Positions 1-10,822 of a stretch of 64,000 bases of DNA are shown here, piece by piece. This DNA comes from Diplonema papillatum. Lineage: Eukaryota; Euglenozoa; Diplonemea; Diplonemida; Diplonemidae. The stretch covers positions 248,001-312,000 of the forward strand of contig JAPJBO010000067.1 in assembly GCA_030068145.1 (NCBI GenBank). The letters are read 5' to 3'. Under the pieces are notes generated by a model. It made no database searches and was not told the DNA's origin. It was given only the letters and a program-made list of their open reading frames with translations. How positions within the stretch are numbered: the first letter of the stretch is position 1; each line of letters begins with the position of its first letter. The position numbers and the translations under genes were made by a program.

Positions 1-1429
1 GAAATTGGCTGCACAAGGCCCTGGCGAAAACGGAAGAAAAAGCGAAGAAAACAGTTCCGATGAAAGGAAACAGGGGGCTACAAGCACCCCAGCAACAAAG
101 GAAGAGCAACGCATCGACGTGGACACCTCGGCAAGAAGGCGTGCGGTGTTGCAGTCCGCAACTTTTGAAATGACATGTGTGGACTTATCCCCGGTCGGTC
201 AAGCCGAAAAAGAGTACGAAGGAAGCAGTCCCGATGGGACGAATAAGCTGCCGTTCTTCCGCAGCGAAACGGGCTCCAAGAAAAGACGAATAAACCCCCA
301 AGCAGGAGACACACAATAGGAAGAAGAAAACGCAGGCGGGCGACCGGAAAGTTCCCCTTTTTGGTATCGTCTCACAGTCTTCGGCGCCTTGCTTCACCCA
401 GATCTTAGTCACCACAGCCACGATAGATTGCGGATAGACGTTGTGGCTATGCTGACCACTCGGTTCAATGCATCCGGGCTATGTTTTGAGCCAGGCGCGA
501 TGAATGAGCGAGGACTGTGCAGAGAGCTCCACTCTGAAACTGCACTCCTCAAAACGTGAAAACACGCGGTGGTGACGAGGTCTGAACGGCCATTATTATT
601 ATTAGACAAGAAGAAGGAAAGCAAAGTTAGCAAAGCTCACGAAAGAGTGGCACGCGCCAACAACCCGCACCCACCCCCCCCCCAGAGAGCGAAATCCGCG
701 AGAAGGAACGCCAGGTGCGCAGATTACCGCGGGCGGAAAACGAGAAAGAGCGAAACAGCGGGCACTCCCGGATGTTTCCTTGCTTACTTACGGAGTCTTC
801 CACTCCCTTTTTGTTTCTCACTTTTATTTTATTTTTAAAGAAGAATGTGCTGGCATCAAGAATGCATCGAAGGCAGTGTATGCCTAAAGCACACGAAAAG
901 ATACCCCCTCCCCCAGTTGGAAACGCAGGTCCACGAACAGTAGAGGAAATCTCGTAAAAAGACTTCTCGCACATTATGCAGCACGGCGCGGAAGAGGGGT
1001 GGATGAGCTATCAGCTATCAACCTCCGCAGCACGGACGAATGCGAAAATAAAGGAGAAAACAAAAAAAGAGGTGGTGGTCCAACAGCCGAGAGCTGGAGG
1101 TACGACGAAAGAGCGCGCAACCCCCCGCTGCTAGCTGCCGACCCCCCGCACGAAGCCCCAACACACAACGCGTTCGAACACAGAACCCCGAAACAAAGTA
1201 CGCCGGATTTTGACGCCGGAAAGACGCCCCCCCCCCATATACAGTAAAGGGTTCAAAGAAAAGAAGACGAATAAAAAGAAAAGAGAGACGCGCTCCAAAA
1301 ATAAGTCGAAATAGTCGGCAACAGGCAACAAAGAGACGCACACACAAGCACGCGTGCCTGCCACTGCCGCTGATACGCTACGCGCAGGGCTTACGCAGCT
1401 CTTTTGTCTTGGAGCTTAATACCTGCTGT
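1..1429. other. Gene-poor start of window
   Basis: No convincing gene. The + frame is open from the left edge to a stop at 317-319 (about 104 codons, basic C-terminal end with KKRR) and could be the last exon of a gene lying outside the window, but it has no recognisable domain and no ATG. The rest is AT/GC-mixed sequence with short homopolymer runs (C runs near 673 and 1208) and no long frame with coding-like codon use. Confidence 0.4.
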
Positions 1430-1524
1430 GAGCCGGTCCATCCCCTCCTGATAGACTGTGATAGACAGAAAAATGCAGCTGCAGGCAATTCTATGCAGCT
1501 CCAGGAGATAGGGATGGACCGGCT
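1430..1524. mobile_element. MITE family C, copy 1 (short form)
   Basis: The ends form an inverted repeat: GAGCCGGTCCATCCC on the left and GGGATGGACCGGCT on the right. The interior keeps the family words TGATAGACTGTGATAGAC and ATGCAGCTCCAG. Longer relatives lie at 31962-32118 and 34109-34286. There is no coding capacity, so this is a non-autonomous DNA element. Target duplication not clear. Confidence 0.7.
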
Positions 1525-1942
1525 TTTACTGAAAATCAGTACGTAGGGTCAGGCAAAAAGAAACGGAGCGTAGTGCCAGCGTTGCATGTATCGCCTTGGC
1601 GGATGAGCCTTGAGAGGAATGTCTGCTTCTTTCCCGGGGAAAACCCCCATTGGTCCTTTTGACAGAGTGAGCCATGCCTCTCATCTACGTACCACGCATG
1701 GTGTTGACGGACGCTAGCGACCGGCGGTGCGTTGCAGTCGTTAGGTGGTATTGACAACGCTCTTGTTGCGAGGGGAGTCATTCGCATGCAGATGAGTACC
1801 CCACTAATTACCGAGCGATAAAAAAAGGAGAAGAAGGTGGGGGGGAGGGGGGCCAGTGCTGACACTACCCTGAGAGCCCCCAACGACTTTGCAAGGGACC
1901 CCCCCCCCCCTTCTACAGTGCAGTTGCCTTGGAGGCTGGGTG

Positions 1943-2090
1943 GTCGGACTCTCTAAGGTGAAATGGTCAAAATTCCCTGGCAAAAGTGGGCCCACAAAAA
2001 ATTTTCAAAGTGTGGTTTTTGGGGTATTTGGGCCAAAAAAAAAATTCTTTTTTCTGACCACCCACTGTGGTGACCACCTTAGAGAGTGAC
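1943..2090. mobile_element. MITE-like element F with CTCTAAGGTG ends
   Basis: GTCGGACTCTCTAAGGTG on the left is mirrored by CACCTTAGAGAGTGAC on the right, giving about 148 bp with inverted ends and an A/T-rich interior. A second word pair, TGGTCA near the left end and TGACCA near the right end, extends the inverted repeat imperfectly. Non-coding. Confidence 0.55.
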
Positions 2091-2131
2091 AGGTAGTGTC
2101 CCCCCTCCACAGTGAAAATAGCCTGTATATA

Positions 2132-2151
2132 GGGGGGGGGGGGGGGGGGGG
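2132..2151 (+). repeat. G20 homopolymer
   Basis: An uninterrupted run of 20 G. It could form a G-quadruplex or simply be slippage-prone; the exact length may be a sequencing artefact. Confidence 0.8.
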
Positions 2152-2437
2152 TCAGGTCAGATTCTGCCAACGACTCCGCAATCTGGCCGCTTAGGGCCAC
2201 CCCTGAGGGGGGCAATCGCACTACGGAACGTGCCAATGTACTGACCGACCGCCAGCATGTAGCCCTCGCAACACGCTCTTCACCCTGGCTCTGCACCAGG
2301 GCGCGGGAGTGGCACGTCCAGTGCAAGCGCGTGCCAACCCAACAACGTCGTATCTACCTCGAATGATTTAGAGAAGTGGCAACGAAGGCACAATGCACGA
2401 GCGAATTCGCAGCAGAACGCCCTCCGTCGGGCGTGTG

Positions 2438-2616
2438 TTTTTTTACATAACCGCCAGTTTGAAAGGAAATGCTCGACGATGCTGCCCGACAAAAAACAGA
2501 AGGGATCCCTAGTGCTGTAACTACCGAACCACGTGTTGAATGGACGTGGGGTCATGCGGGTCTACCCCGACACCACAAATCACACAACAGGTCAAAGTCC
2601 TGAGTGAGAAAGCATA
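2438..2616 (+). repeat. Dispersed repeat B, copy 1
   Basis: Begins with a T-run followed by ACATAA, then GGAAATGCTCGACGATGCTG, a GGGATCC word, and CCGAACCACGTGTTGAA, and ends near CAACAGGTCAAAGTCCTGAG. Near-copies lie at 2847-3026 and 33219-33395 (+) and 45236-45391 (-). It shares the opening layout (T-run, ataagc, GGAAATGCTYGA) with repeat L, so B and L look like two subfamilies of one retroposon-like or MITE-like family. Non-coding. Confidence 0.7.
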
Positions 2617-2846
2617 CACGGTGGTATAAGCGAAGAAAAAATAAAAACAGCGTCCCTGTTTCTTTTTGGCAGGGGTCGGCCCGCAGGCTCGGAGAGGTCC
2701 AGCCAGCGTCAGAACCCCGCCGACCTCGAACGTCACGAACGGCGGCAGAGTGCCGTCCGCAGGACCTTCCGGAAGAAGGAAGCCCCGGAGCATGACCCGC
2801 GCGTGGATACAACGGAGCGCCGTCGCTCATCTGCAGGAAATACGTG

Positions 2847-3026
2847 TTTTTTTTTACATAAGCGCCAGCTTGGAAGGAAAATGCTCGACGATGCTGCCCG
2901 ACAAAGAACCGAAGGGATCCCAAGTGCTGTAACCACCGAACCACGTGTTGAACGGACGTGAGCGTCTTGCGGGTCTACCCCTACACGACAAATCACACAA
3001 ACACAACAGGTCAAAAAATCCTGTAA
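2847..3026 (+). repeat. Dispersed repeat B, copy 2
   Basis: Closely matches the copy 230 bp upstream in the same orientation, making a local direct pair; the 230-bp spacer is unique. Confidence 0.7.
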
Positions 3027-3749
3027 GCGAAGAACAAATCAGATTGTGTTTGTATTGTATTTGCTCCTCTTCCATTCGGACTGCGTCGAGTATTTTCAAA
3101 TGACAGAAAAGCACGCTGATCCCTGCAACCGTTTTTACTCTCCCTTCCCCCGCCTCCACCTTGCCAACCGGAGACATAAAGCATTTCGGCTTCTCAAAAA
3201 CACGAAACAGTCTAAAAAAGAGATAACTCCTGGAAGACCAAGCACGTTTGGTTCACGGCAGGATGGTCTGGGACCTGAAAAGAGAATGAAAGAACGCCGA
3301 CAAACAGACCACACGTCAACCTCGGTTGATCGTCACCAACGAACAAGAGTCTCAAAACTCAGGGAAGCTCTGAGAGCAGGATATGAACAAGGAAATGTTC
3401 GGACGGGGGTTGCAGCCGTCTCCTTCCCATTTTTTTGTTACACCGGGGTGTCCTATTTGCTCATCTTTTTCACTGCATTTCCATTTCTACATCCACACTC
3501 CTCTTCTGCTTTTTGATTTTCTGTTGTTTTTCCGTTTATCTTTTTCATTCCCGCTCGTTGATGGCTCTATTTTTTTCTTCTTTCACTGATCTACGCCATC
3601 CAGCCCCGCCCGTCCCTTCTGTCTACTGCGAGACCCTCCCCAGGGCTCTTATGCCAAACCTTTTTATTTCTCAGTACTTTATTTGAGAGGGGTTACCATT
3701 TCACCAATTGAGGGCCAAACCCGTGGTGAGAGAAGAAAGAGAGAAAAAG

Positions 3750-4018
3750 GCCGCTCCTGGTCCAGGAACGTGACGGTCAACCACAGCTTGCAAAGCTTGA
3801 GTCAGAGGCAGCGCAGTGCCACAACCCCGTCCGCTCTGCCCTGCGGCTGACCGTCTCGACGAGCTTGTTTTCAGCGCGAGCGCCAAGACCCAAGGTGCGC
3901 CAAGCCTTGATGCTTTAGTTTGGGAAATCGGTAGCCACTTGACCCGTAGGCCCGTGGCTCTGCAGTACCGCCGAACACGTGAAGCTTGGCTCCCGTGTAG
4001 CAGGCTTTCCCTGGTACC
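3750..4018 (+). repeat. Dispersed repeat A, copy 1 (about 270 bp)
   Basis: Runs from GGCCGCTCCTGG to GGTACC. Other copies are at 7341-7605 and 48494-48774 (+) and 26855-27124 (-, inside an intron), with a fragment at 37610-37735. Each full copy abuts a purine-rich GAAGAAA-type tract on the GGCCGCTCC side. Read on the other strand this is a repeat ending in a TTC-rich tail, as some SINEs do. No clear A/B-box pair, so class is uncertain. Confidence 0.75.
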
Positions 4019-5144
4019 TGTGGTGAAAAACCCGTGGTGAAAAAAAGAAAAGAAAACGAGACTCTCTCCGGGACAGAGTTCTTCCTACCGCGAGTGTGTG
4101 GGGGGGGGGGTGGTGCCTACACTCACCTGAGCACCCACAGCCCGCGGACACTCGTTTTTGTGAAAGATAAACACTCGCGCCAGGTTCGCTCTGCCCGCTT
4201 GCAATCGCCTCCAGCGACCGCAGAATTGTAGCCGAAATGCATCATTTTACTTACCGGAGACTTCAACATTCCGGGTTCTCGAGCGAGGTTTCACGCTAAA
4301 TCCGCACGTCTATGTGCTGTTGCTACCGATGAGCCCTTTCGACGACGGTCACCCGGAGACTTCAACACCCCGGATTCTGAAGCAAAGCTTTCACTCAAGA
4401 ATCTGGCGCAAAATACAAGGAGCCCCCAAAGGCACACGGGAGAAGTGTCACTCAAACGATACCACCCTTGAAAATGCTGGCAAGCAAGAAAACGACGAAG
4501 CCGAATGCGCAAGAATTACCCAACCCACCCTGACAACCCCTCGAGAAGGATGACAAAAACTTCAACTCTAAAAAAGAAGAAAGGACAGAACGCTTTTAGC
4601 TGAACGGAGAGGCAACAAGGTGACTGTAGCTTAGTCAGTCCCGCCAAGTATCCCCCCCCCGCGCCCTAAGGCAATAGCTAGGAAAGGGCTGAGGCTCTGG
4701 CGCAGAGGCAACATGCGAGCGGAACGAAATGTGTACAGGAGCGAAAAAGAGAAGAAAAAGAAGAAGAAGTTCGCTCCGGGGGGGGGGAGCACTGTTATTG
4801 CAGCAGGCTTTCCCCGCGGTGCAGAGTTGCTCACAAAACAAAAGAAATGTGTCACCTACAGCATCGATCTTGTGGCAACCGCGCCCGGATCGATTCCGTC
4901 GTAAGATACCAATAACCACAGCCCTCTTTTTGGCAACACACCCTTGCCCCTTGTTGGGTTCATCACGAAGAAGCGGTTTCCCCCCAAGGCTTTCTTGTTG
5001 TTTTTTTAGCGTTTATCTGAGACTTGCAATGTGCACCAAAAAATGTAAGCCTGGGCAATGAGCGAACACCATACTGAAGATCATGTCACTGCATGTCCGT
5101 GCTTCACATGGAGATCCCTAACTCGCGAAGGAGCGAAGGCATAG
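4019..5144. other. Intergenic with module-M copies
   Basis: No gene seen. Contains two copies of the small dispersed module M (GGAGACTTCAACA...CCGGATTCTGAAG), around 4253-4312 and 4335-4405, a G10 tract near 4102 and C/G homopolymers near 4653 and 4784. Confidence 0.4.
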
Positions 5145-5372
5145 TTTTTTTGTATAAGCACCTGCTTTGTAGGAAATACTTGAAGAGGCTGCCAGCTGCG
5201 AAAACTCAAAGGAGGTACGTATGTCCTGTAGCCCAACACAGGCAAATCTGGGTTTAGTGGCGGGCGTAAGCGTTCAACAAAAAAGACCCACTTTGTAGTT
5301 GTATGTTATCGCCCCCTCTAGCCTCCTCCCGAAGTAACCATAAGGCAGCCCCTCGAGTATCTCTTCTTGCTC
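5145..5372 (+). repeat. Dispersed repeat L, copy 1
   Basis: Opens with TTTTTTTGTATAAGCACCTG and continues through CTGTAGCCCA, CTGGGTTTAGTGGCGGGCG, AAGCGTTCAACAAAAAAGAC and TTGTAGTTGTAT to a CTCGAGTAT end. Other copies: 31312-31502, 37787-38018, 38526-38748 (+), a 5' fragment at 44305-44362, a partial (-) copy at 45389-45482 and a diverged one near 39498-39620. Non-coding. Confidence 0.7.
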
Positions 5373-6588
5373 TTGTCTTTGCCCACGCTCTGCGAAGCCG
5401 TCGTTCCATGAATAAAGAAGATACCAAGGTACATATAAAAAAAAAACGAAGAACAAAGACGAAGAAAATCCCATTGAACCCCCCCCCACCAACGCCTCAA
5501 CCGCCAACCGGAGACTTAGCGAAGGGAATGCAGAAGTGGAAGCAGAAGGGGAGAAAAAATATATTTTTATATAAGGAGAGAGCAGTAGCAGCACCGGAAA
5601 ATACGAGGGCTGCTGCGCAGGCCTTTTTGTTTCTTTTCGGACAAGATGCTTCCGCGGGAAGAAGAATCCGCGCTCTTGTTACTTAGCACGTTGTTTTCTG
5701 CAATCCAGCGTGAGAAACGGGCATTATGCACTCACCCGTTGTCGCGCCGGGTTCCCTTGTTCGGTATTTCTTTTGGTACCCATAACCCCACCTCCACCCT
5801 TCTCATCGCCCATCTCACTCTCTCTCTCTCTCTCTCTCATTCTCTCTCTTCCCCCTCTGGACACTCCCTTGACACACCTCTACCTGTTCACGTCTTTCTT
5901 CTTCTTCTTTTTTTTTCCTTTTCCCCTTTTTTTTTCATTGTCCACGTCCTCTTTTTCTTGTTGTTTTCCTTACCCCTTCCTCCCCCGCCCCCTTCACCTT
6001 CCACACGCTGCTGTTACTTCCTTCAATGCCTCGACTCTCCTCGCCTCCAACCCCACTGCCGACCACGTACTTGTCATACAGATGATAGGCACAAGAGCTT
6101 GTCACCCTACGACACGTCAAAAGATGAGCACGTGGCTAGCTGCGCACTCGTCACATGAGAAGCATGTACTTGGCATGCACGAAAACAGTGCAACTTCATA
6201 CTGTCGAATAAACGAGTGCGTACTGGTACAATGCACTCATCGTCACACCGTACACGTATGTCATAAAAGTACGACCACCGTCGCGGTATCCTTGACAAAC
6301 ACATTGCCAAGTACAGTACTTTGCTTGTCGTGTGAAACGTTGGCAGTGGGAGGGCCCGCCCCTCTTTTTCTTTGTATTCTTCGCTTCTCTCGTTTTCTTC
6401 TTCTTCATTTTCTTTGTCTGCTCGAGACGCACACCTCGTCCTCGTACCGTGCCTTTTGAGGCCACGAAGATGTGTCTCCACAACACGGCATGCTTCAACA
6501 CGTTCCGTCCTTCTTTTTCTTCGCTTATGCGCGGCGAGACGGTTACCGTTAGCCGCTCGGAAGCGGCACGTGATTGCTAGTGGATGGT
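5373..6588. other. Pyrimidine-rich intergenic stretch
   Basis: Strongly C/T-rich on the + strand, with a (CT)n microsatellite at about 5817-5850 and T-runs to 5935. Long open frames here are compositional (Leu/Ser/Phe-rich) and I do not call them genes. Confidence 0.5.
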
Positions 6589-6960
6589 GGTGCAGCGGTC
6601 CTGTGGACCAACAGAGCACCTGCTAGCCATCCCTGATACTACGCTGGATGATGTAGGTTGTTTGTACACATCCACAAGCACGGTGCAGCGGTCCTGTGGA
6701 CCAGCAGAGCACCTGCTAGCCATCCCTGATACGACGCTGGATGATGTAGGTTGTTTGCACACTTCCACAAACATGGTGCAGCGGTCCTGTGGACCAGCAG
6801 AGCACCTGCTAGCCATCCCTGATCCTACGCTGGATGATGTAGGTTGTTTGTACACATTCACAAGCACGGTGCAGCGGTCCTGTGGAGAGCACCTGCTAGC
6901 CATCCCTGATACTACGCTGTATGATGTAGGTTGTTTGTACACATCCACACGCACGGTGCA
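6589..6960 (+). repeat. 93-bp tandem repeat, about four units
   Basis: The word TGCAGCGGTCCTGTGGA recurs at 6591, 6684, 6777 and 6870 (period 93), and the next junction comes after 87 bp because one unit has lost six bases. Units carry CACCTGCTAGCCATCCCTGA and GATGATGTAGGTTGTTTG. Because 93 is a multiple of three, both strands stay open across the array (31-residue periods), which explains the long but probably non-coding frames here. Confidence 0.85.
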
Positions 6961-7210
6961 GCATGTCCCAGAGGACCAGCGGCCACTACCATCCACCCAT
7001 GCCATGCTTGCTCTTGCCAGACGCTAGCGCCTGGTATTGTGCAGTGCGTCACAGCTGTTGTTGGGTGAGCAGTTTCGTCGACACTCGCAGGCAGTCGAGC
7101 GAGCGTCGTCACTTCACCGCCAGATACTACGCTGGCATCCACAAGCATAGTGCAGCATGTCCCAGAGGACCAGCAGCCACTGCCATCCACCCATGCCATG
7201 CTTGCTCCGT
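6957..7210 (+). repeat. Direct duplication next to the 93-bp array
   Basis: TGCAGCATGTCCCAGAGGAC and about 60 bp after it at 6957-7018 recur at 7150-7208. The spacer holds a different sequence. It looks like decayed flank of the 93-bp array. Confidence 0.6.
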
Positions 7211-7340
7211 TATGATCGGAGATGATGGCTCGCCGACACGGCGGCGTCGTGCGGGAATGCTTCGTCGAAAGACGACGACCGCAGCACCGGGACACCCGAG
7301 ATGCCTCCAAACTAAGGGAAAGAAGAAAGAAGAAGAAAAA

Positions 7341-7605
7341 GGCCGCTCCTGGCCCAGGAACGTGACGGTCAACCACAGCTTGCAAAGCTTGAGTCGGAGG
7401 CAGCACAGTGCCACAACCCCGTCCGCTCTGCCCTGCGGCTGACCGTCTCGACGAGCTTGCGTTCAGCGCGAGCGCCAAGAGGTGCGCCAAGCCTTGATGC
7501 TTTAGTCTGGGAAATCGGTAGCCACTTGACCCGTAGGCCCGTGGCTCTGCAGTACCGCCGAACACGTGAAGCTTGGCTCCCGTGTAGCAGGCTTTCCCTG
7601 GTACC
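7341..7605 (+). repeat. Dispersed repeat A, copy 2
   Basis: Nearly identical to the copy at 3750-4018 apart from a small deletion near the centre (AGCGCCAAGAGGTGCGCC). Preceded by the purine tract AGAAGAAAGAAGAAGAAAAA. Confidence 0.75.
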
Positions 7606-7802
7606 TACTAACAAACTAAGGAAAGAACAAAAGGAAACACCCCCCCATATCCACACGTGTGGGCATCCTGGCTCAAGCTTGGACTTAAAGCTGAGCCCGA
7701 TGCAGAAATTTATCCCGACCACATGCACCGAGCTGAACCTCACGGAATACACAAAAGCTGGAAAGACACCAACCTGCACATCCCACGGGATCGTCGGAAA
7801 CA

Positions 7803-8405
7803 GTGCCGCGAGAAAACGTGAGCCTGTTCAACGACGTGATGGACCCATCATGCGCGGGCCCAGCTCATCCCACACGGCGGCCGCCGTCCGGATCGGGCAG
7901 TTTGTCCGCGGGCTCTGCTGGGGCGGAGACCCCCCGGTGGAGCCGAAGTCGTCGTCGAGTACGACCCCGCCGGGTCCCTGGCCACCACCGCCGGCTCGCA
8001 AGGTTCGAACATGGGCCTCGCCGCGGGGTTCCTCGGGTTCAGCTGCGAAGACCCGCGCGTCTGCGGCAGCGAAGCGCTCCTCGAACAGGCAGGCGTGTGC
8101 TTTCGCACCGCGGTTGCCGCGTTTCCGGAGCATTCGCACCCGAACACGTACAAGGTAGCCGTGACGGAGCGCCCTGGAGCCTGCGCCCGCGTGGTCGTGG
8201 CCCTCTCGCTAGGGGGGGGAGCCCTGTCGATCCGCAGCGTGGACGACGCCGTCCTCGACTCCGCCGGCGACCGTCGCGCCGCCGTCGTCGCGGTGCCCGC
8301 CGGGTCCCCCGAGCACACAGCGGAGCGGGTGGCGGCCGTCTTCAGGGACCAGGCTTGGCTTGCCGTCCGCGCACACTCCTCTGCGCCGCGCGGCGCCTCG
8401 TCCCG
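7803..8405 (+). pseudogene. 5' fragment of L-serine dehydratase, broken copy
   Basis: Nearly identical to 8663-9262, the first 600 bases of the intact gene downstream. Breaks seen directly: the start codon is GTG-changed (AGTGCCGCGAG against AATGCCGCGAG), one G is missing in the GATGGGACCC stretch, another G is missing in the GGTGGGAGCC stretch, and homology stops near 8405, well before the catalytic alpha domain. The two single-base losses shift the frame. High identity suggests a recent duplication. The leader just before it (CACCAACCTGCAC) resembles the one before the intact gene (CACCAATCTGCAC). Confidence 0.85.
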
Positions 8406-8562
8406 CTTCGATGCCGGAGCATCCTGGCTCAAGTGGGAGTCAAAGTCTAGCCTGATACAGTAAAGCTATCTATCCTACACGAAACTCAATCCAAACCCCA
8501 CAAAACAAACAAGAATCCCCCCCCAAACCCACCCAAGCACGTATTTAAAAGTTTTCCCATTG

Positions 8563-8610
8563 GCGAAGAGACTCTAAAATCCCGGATTCTTCAAGCGAAC
8601 TGTAACTCTA
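8563..8610 (+). promoter_or_regulatory. Module M copy before the dehydratase gene
   Basis: Reads GAGACTCTAAAATCCCGGATTCT followed by GCGAACTGTAACTCTAAAAAA, ending about 53 bases before the ATG. It matches the dispersed + strand module seen upstream of several other genes. A role as promoter or 5' leader is inferred only from position and repetition. Confidence 0.35.
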
Positions 8611-8662
8611 AAAAAGATCGAAAGGCACCAATCTGCACGTCCCCAAAACACCTGAACCAACA

Positions 8663-10297
8663 ATGCCGCGAGAAAACGTGAGCCTGTTCAACGACGTGAT
8701 GGGACCCATCATGCGCGGGCCCAGCTCATCCCACACGGCGGCCGCCGTCCGGATCGGGCAGTTTGTCCGCGGGCTCTGCTGGGGCGGAGACCCCCCGGTG
8801 GGAGCCGAAGTCGTCGTCGAGTACGACCCCGCCGGGTCCCTGGCCACCACCGCCGGCCCGCAAGGTTCGAACATGGGCCTCGCCGCGGGGTTCCTCGGGT
8901 TCAGCTGCGAAGACCCGCGCGTCTGCGGCAGCGAAGCGCTCCTCGAACAGGCAGGCGTGTGCTTTCGCACCGCGGTTGCCGCGTTTCCGGAGCATTCGCA
9001 CCCGAACACGTACAAGGTAACCGTGACGGAGCGCCCTGGAGCCTGCGCCCGCGTGGTCGTGGCCCTCTCGCTAGGGGGGGGAGCCCTGTCGATCCGCAGC
9101 GTGGACGGCGCCGTCCTCGACTTCGCCGGCGACCGTCGCGCCGCCGTCGTCGCGGTGCCCGCCGGGTCCCCCGAGCACACAGCGGAGCAGGTGGCGGCCG
9201 TCTTCAGGGACCAGGCTTGGCTCGCAGTCCGCGCACTCCCCTGCGCCTCCGGCGCCTCGTCCCACCTCGTCGTGGCCGAAACACCGGACAACCGAGGGCT
9301 GCCCTATTTGCCGCTGGCGGAGTGCCCGGACGCCTGCGCCCGTCTCATCCCCTGCCTGCTGCCGGTGCCGCGGCCTGCGGTAGTCGAGCTTCCGTTCACC
9401 TGCGTCGCGGAGCTTCAAGCCTATTCGACGTCGCTCGCCGGGCGCGGCTGCGACCTCGCGGACTTGGCCGCCGCCTACGAGACCGCGCGCAGCGGGCTGC
9501 CGAAAAAGGCGGTTTTCGAGCACGCGTTGCAACTCGTGCGCATCTTCAAAGCAGCCGTGGCCGACGGCCTGCGAGGGACGGACTACGCAGACCGCATCCT
9601 CGGCCCGCAGTCGGTGGGGTACCAGAAGGCCCTGCAATCCGGGGCGTTGTACGACCTGGGGTTGGTGAATTCGGTGGTCGCGTACACGTCAGCCGTGATG
9701 GAAGTGAAGTCGTCTTTCGGGTTGATCGTCGCGGCGCCGACCGCGGGATCGTGCGGTGTCGTGCCCGGGTGTCTCGTCGCGGCGGGTGAGGCGCTGGGGA
9801 AAGAGGACGGAGACCTGGCGCGGGCAGTACTCGTGGCCGGGTTGGTCGGGGTGTTCATCGCTACTCGGTCGACGTTCGCCGCCGAGGAAGGCGGGTGCCA
9901 GGCGGAGTGCGGCGCGGCGGGCGGCATGGCGGCGGCGGCGCTCGCGTACTTAAAGGGTGGAGACACCCGGCAGTGCCTGTCGGCCGCCTCCATGACGGTG
10001 CAGTCGGTGCTGGGCATGGTGTGCGACCCCGTGGCCAACCGCGTCGAGGCCCCGTGCCTCCTGCGCAACGTGTGCGCGGCGTCGATGGCCGCCAGCAGCG
10101 CGAACATGGCCCTCGCCGGGTACGCTGCGTTGCTGCCCTTCGACGAAGTCATCGCCGCCCACTGGCAAGTCAGCGAAGCCATGCCTCGCTCCCTCAAATG
10201 CACCGGCATCGGCGGGCTTGCCGCACAACCCACCGCACGGCGCATGGAGCGCGAGATGTGCGGCGGCTGCGGGTGTTCTGCGGCACCGAATTGGTGA
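8663..10297 (+). CDS. Iron-sulfur L-serine dehydratase (L-serine ammonia-lyase)
   Basis: Complete intronless reading frame, 544 residues. It should deaminate L-serine to pyruvate and ammonia with an oxygen-labile [4Fe-4S] cluster, as in the single-chain bacterial SdaA type (beta domain then alpha domain), not the PLP enzyme usual in animals. The N-terminal GPSSSHTAAAVRIG motif (about residues 19-32) marks the SDH beta domain; the alpha domain follows from about residue 230, with PTAGSCGVVPG and a run of small residues. Cys412, Cys454 and Cys465 (in GGCQAEC, VCDP and APCLLRN) have the spacing expected for the three cluster ligands. The C-terminus ends in MCGGCGCSAAPNW. The ATG in AACAATGCC is the only start matching the family N-terminus. 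A 5' pseudogene fragment precedes it and a 3' one follows. The dispersed repeats around it argue against contamination; an old bacterial origin is possible. Confidence 0.93.
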   Translation: MPRENVSLFNDVMGPIMRGPSSSHTAAAVRIGQFVRGLCWGGDPPVGAEVVVEYDPAGSLATTAGPQGSNMGLAAGFLGFSCEDPRVCGSEALLEQAGVCFRTAVAAFPEHSHPNTYKVTVTERPGACARVVVALSLGGGALSIRSVDGAVLDFAGDRRAAVVAVPAGSPEHTAEQVAAVFRDQAWLAVRALPCASGASSHLVVAETPDNRGLPYLPLAECPDACARLIPCLLPVPRPAVVELPFTCVAELQAYSTSLAGRGCDLADLAAAYETARSGLPKKAVFEHALQLVRIFKAAVADGLRGTDYADRILGPQSVGYQKALQSGALYDLGLVNSVVAYTSAVMEVKSSFGLIVAAPTAGSCGVVPGCLVAAGEALGKEDGDLARAVLVAGLVGVFIATRSTFAAEEGGCQAECGAAGGMAAAALAYLKGGDTRQCLSAASMTVQSVLGMVCDPVANRVEAPCLLRNVCAASMAASSANMALAGYAALLPFDEVIAAHWQVSEAMPRSLKCTGIGGLAAQPTARRMEREMCGGCGCSAAPNW

Positions 10298-10658
10298 CGC
10301 CTTCCGCCTGCTCCACGAGCACCTGTGGGAGCCAGATTGACTTTCCTCGATTCCCGAGACTTCATTGTTTATGGCAGTGGACTATGTCGGCATCCGATGA
10401 TCTGGCATCCCCCACGCTCTGGTTATTCTGTGTCGAATGCTTTCGCAGAAGCTCGTGTCTTCCTACGATCAACAGATTTTACCTCTGACGTAGAAGCCAG
10501 CCACGTCCTGAGAACGAACCGAATGCGGGCCTTGGGACGTCGAATCCACTGCTGATTAAAGGAAGTAAGAACGCATATTACAGACCGATACGAGCTGCAT
10601 GGCAACCCCTGCTCAACATGCATGCGCGTGGGGGGCCCAAGACTAAATTCAAAGCGAA

Positions 10659-10806
10659 TTTCTTCTTGGTGTCGGTCGCAACACTTACAAACATGGCTAG
10701 CCGTATTTAAGCATACCTACTACCCACATACCACCCGCCTCACAGCCTCAATGGTCAACCGGAGACCCTAAAACACCGAACCTCTAAACCACAATAAACG
10801 CTAGAA
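10659..10806 (+). repeat. Dispersed repeat H, copy 1
   Basis: From TTCTTGGTGTCGGTCGCAA to CAATAAACGCTAGAA. It includes a module-M-like core (TCAACCGGAGACCCTAAAAC then CCGAACCTCTAAACC). Two further close copies lie at 23701-23844 and 30755-30915, all on the + strand. Confidence 0.7.
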
Positions 10807-10822
10807 TATACGGCGGTGACGC

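Noticed and set aside
5646-6459. Leu/Ser/Phe-rich frames of 170 and 249 codons
   Set aside because: Caused by a pyrimidine-rich tract with (CT)n; two registers are equally open.
6577-7027. Open frames of 142 and 147 codons on both strands
   Set aside because: Produced by a 93-bp (31-codon) tandem repeat lacking stops; no sign of selection for either strand.
8663-10297. Bacterial contamination as source of the serine dehydratase
   Set aside because: The gene is embedded between its own pseudogene fragments and the same dispersed repeats (H, module M) found around intron-bearing genes.
9583-10365. Minus-strand frame of 260 codons over the dehydratase
   Set aside because: GC-rich antisense shadow.
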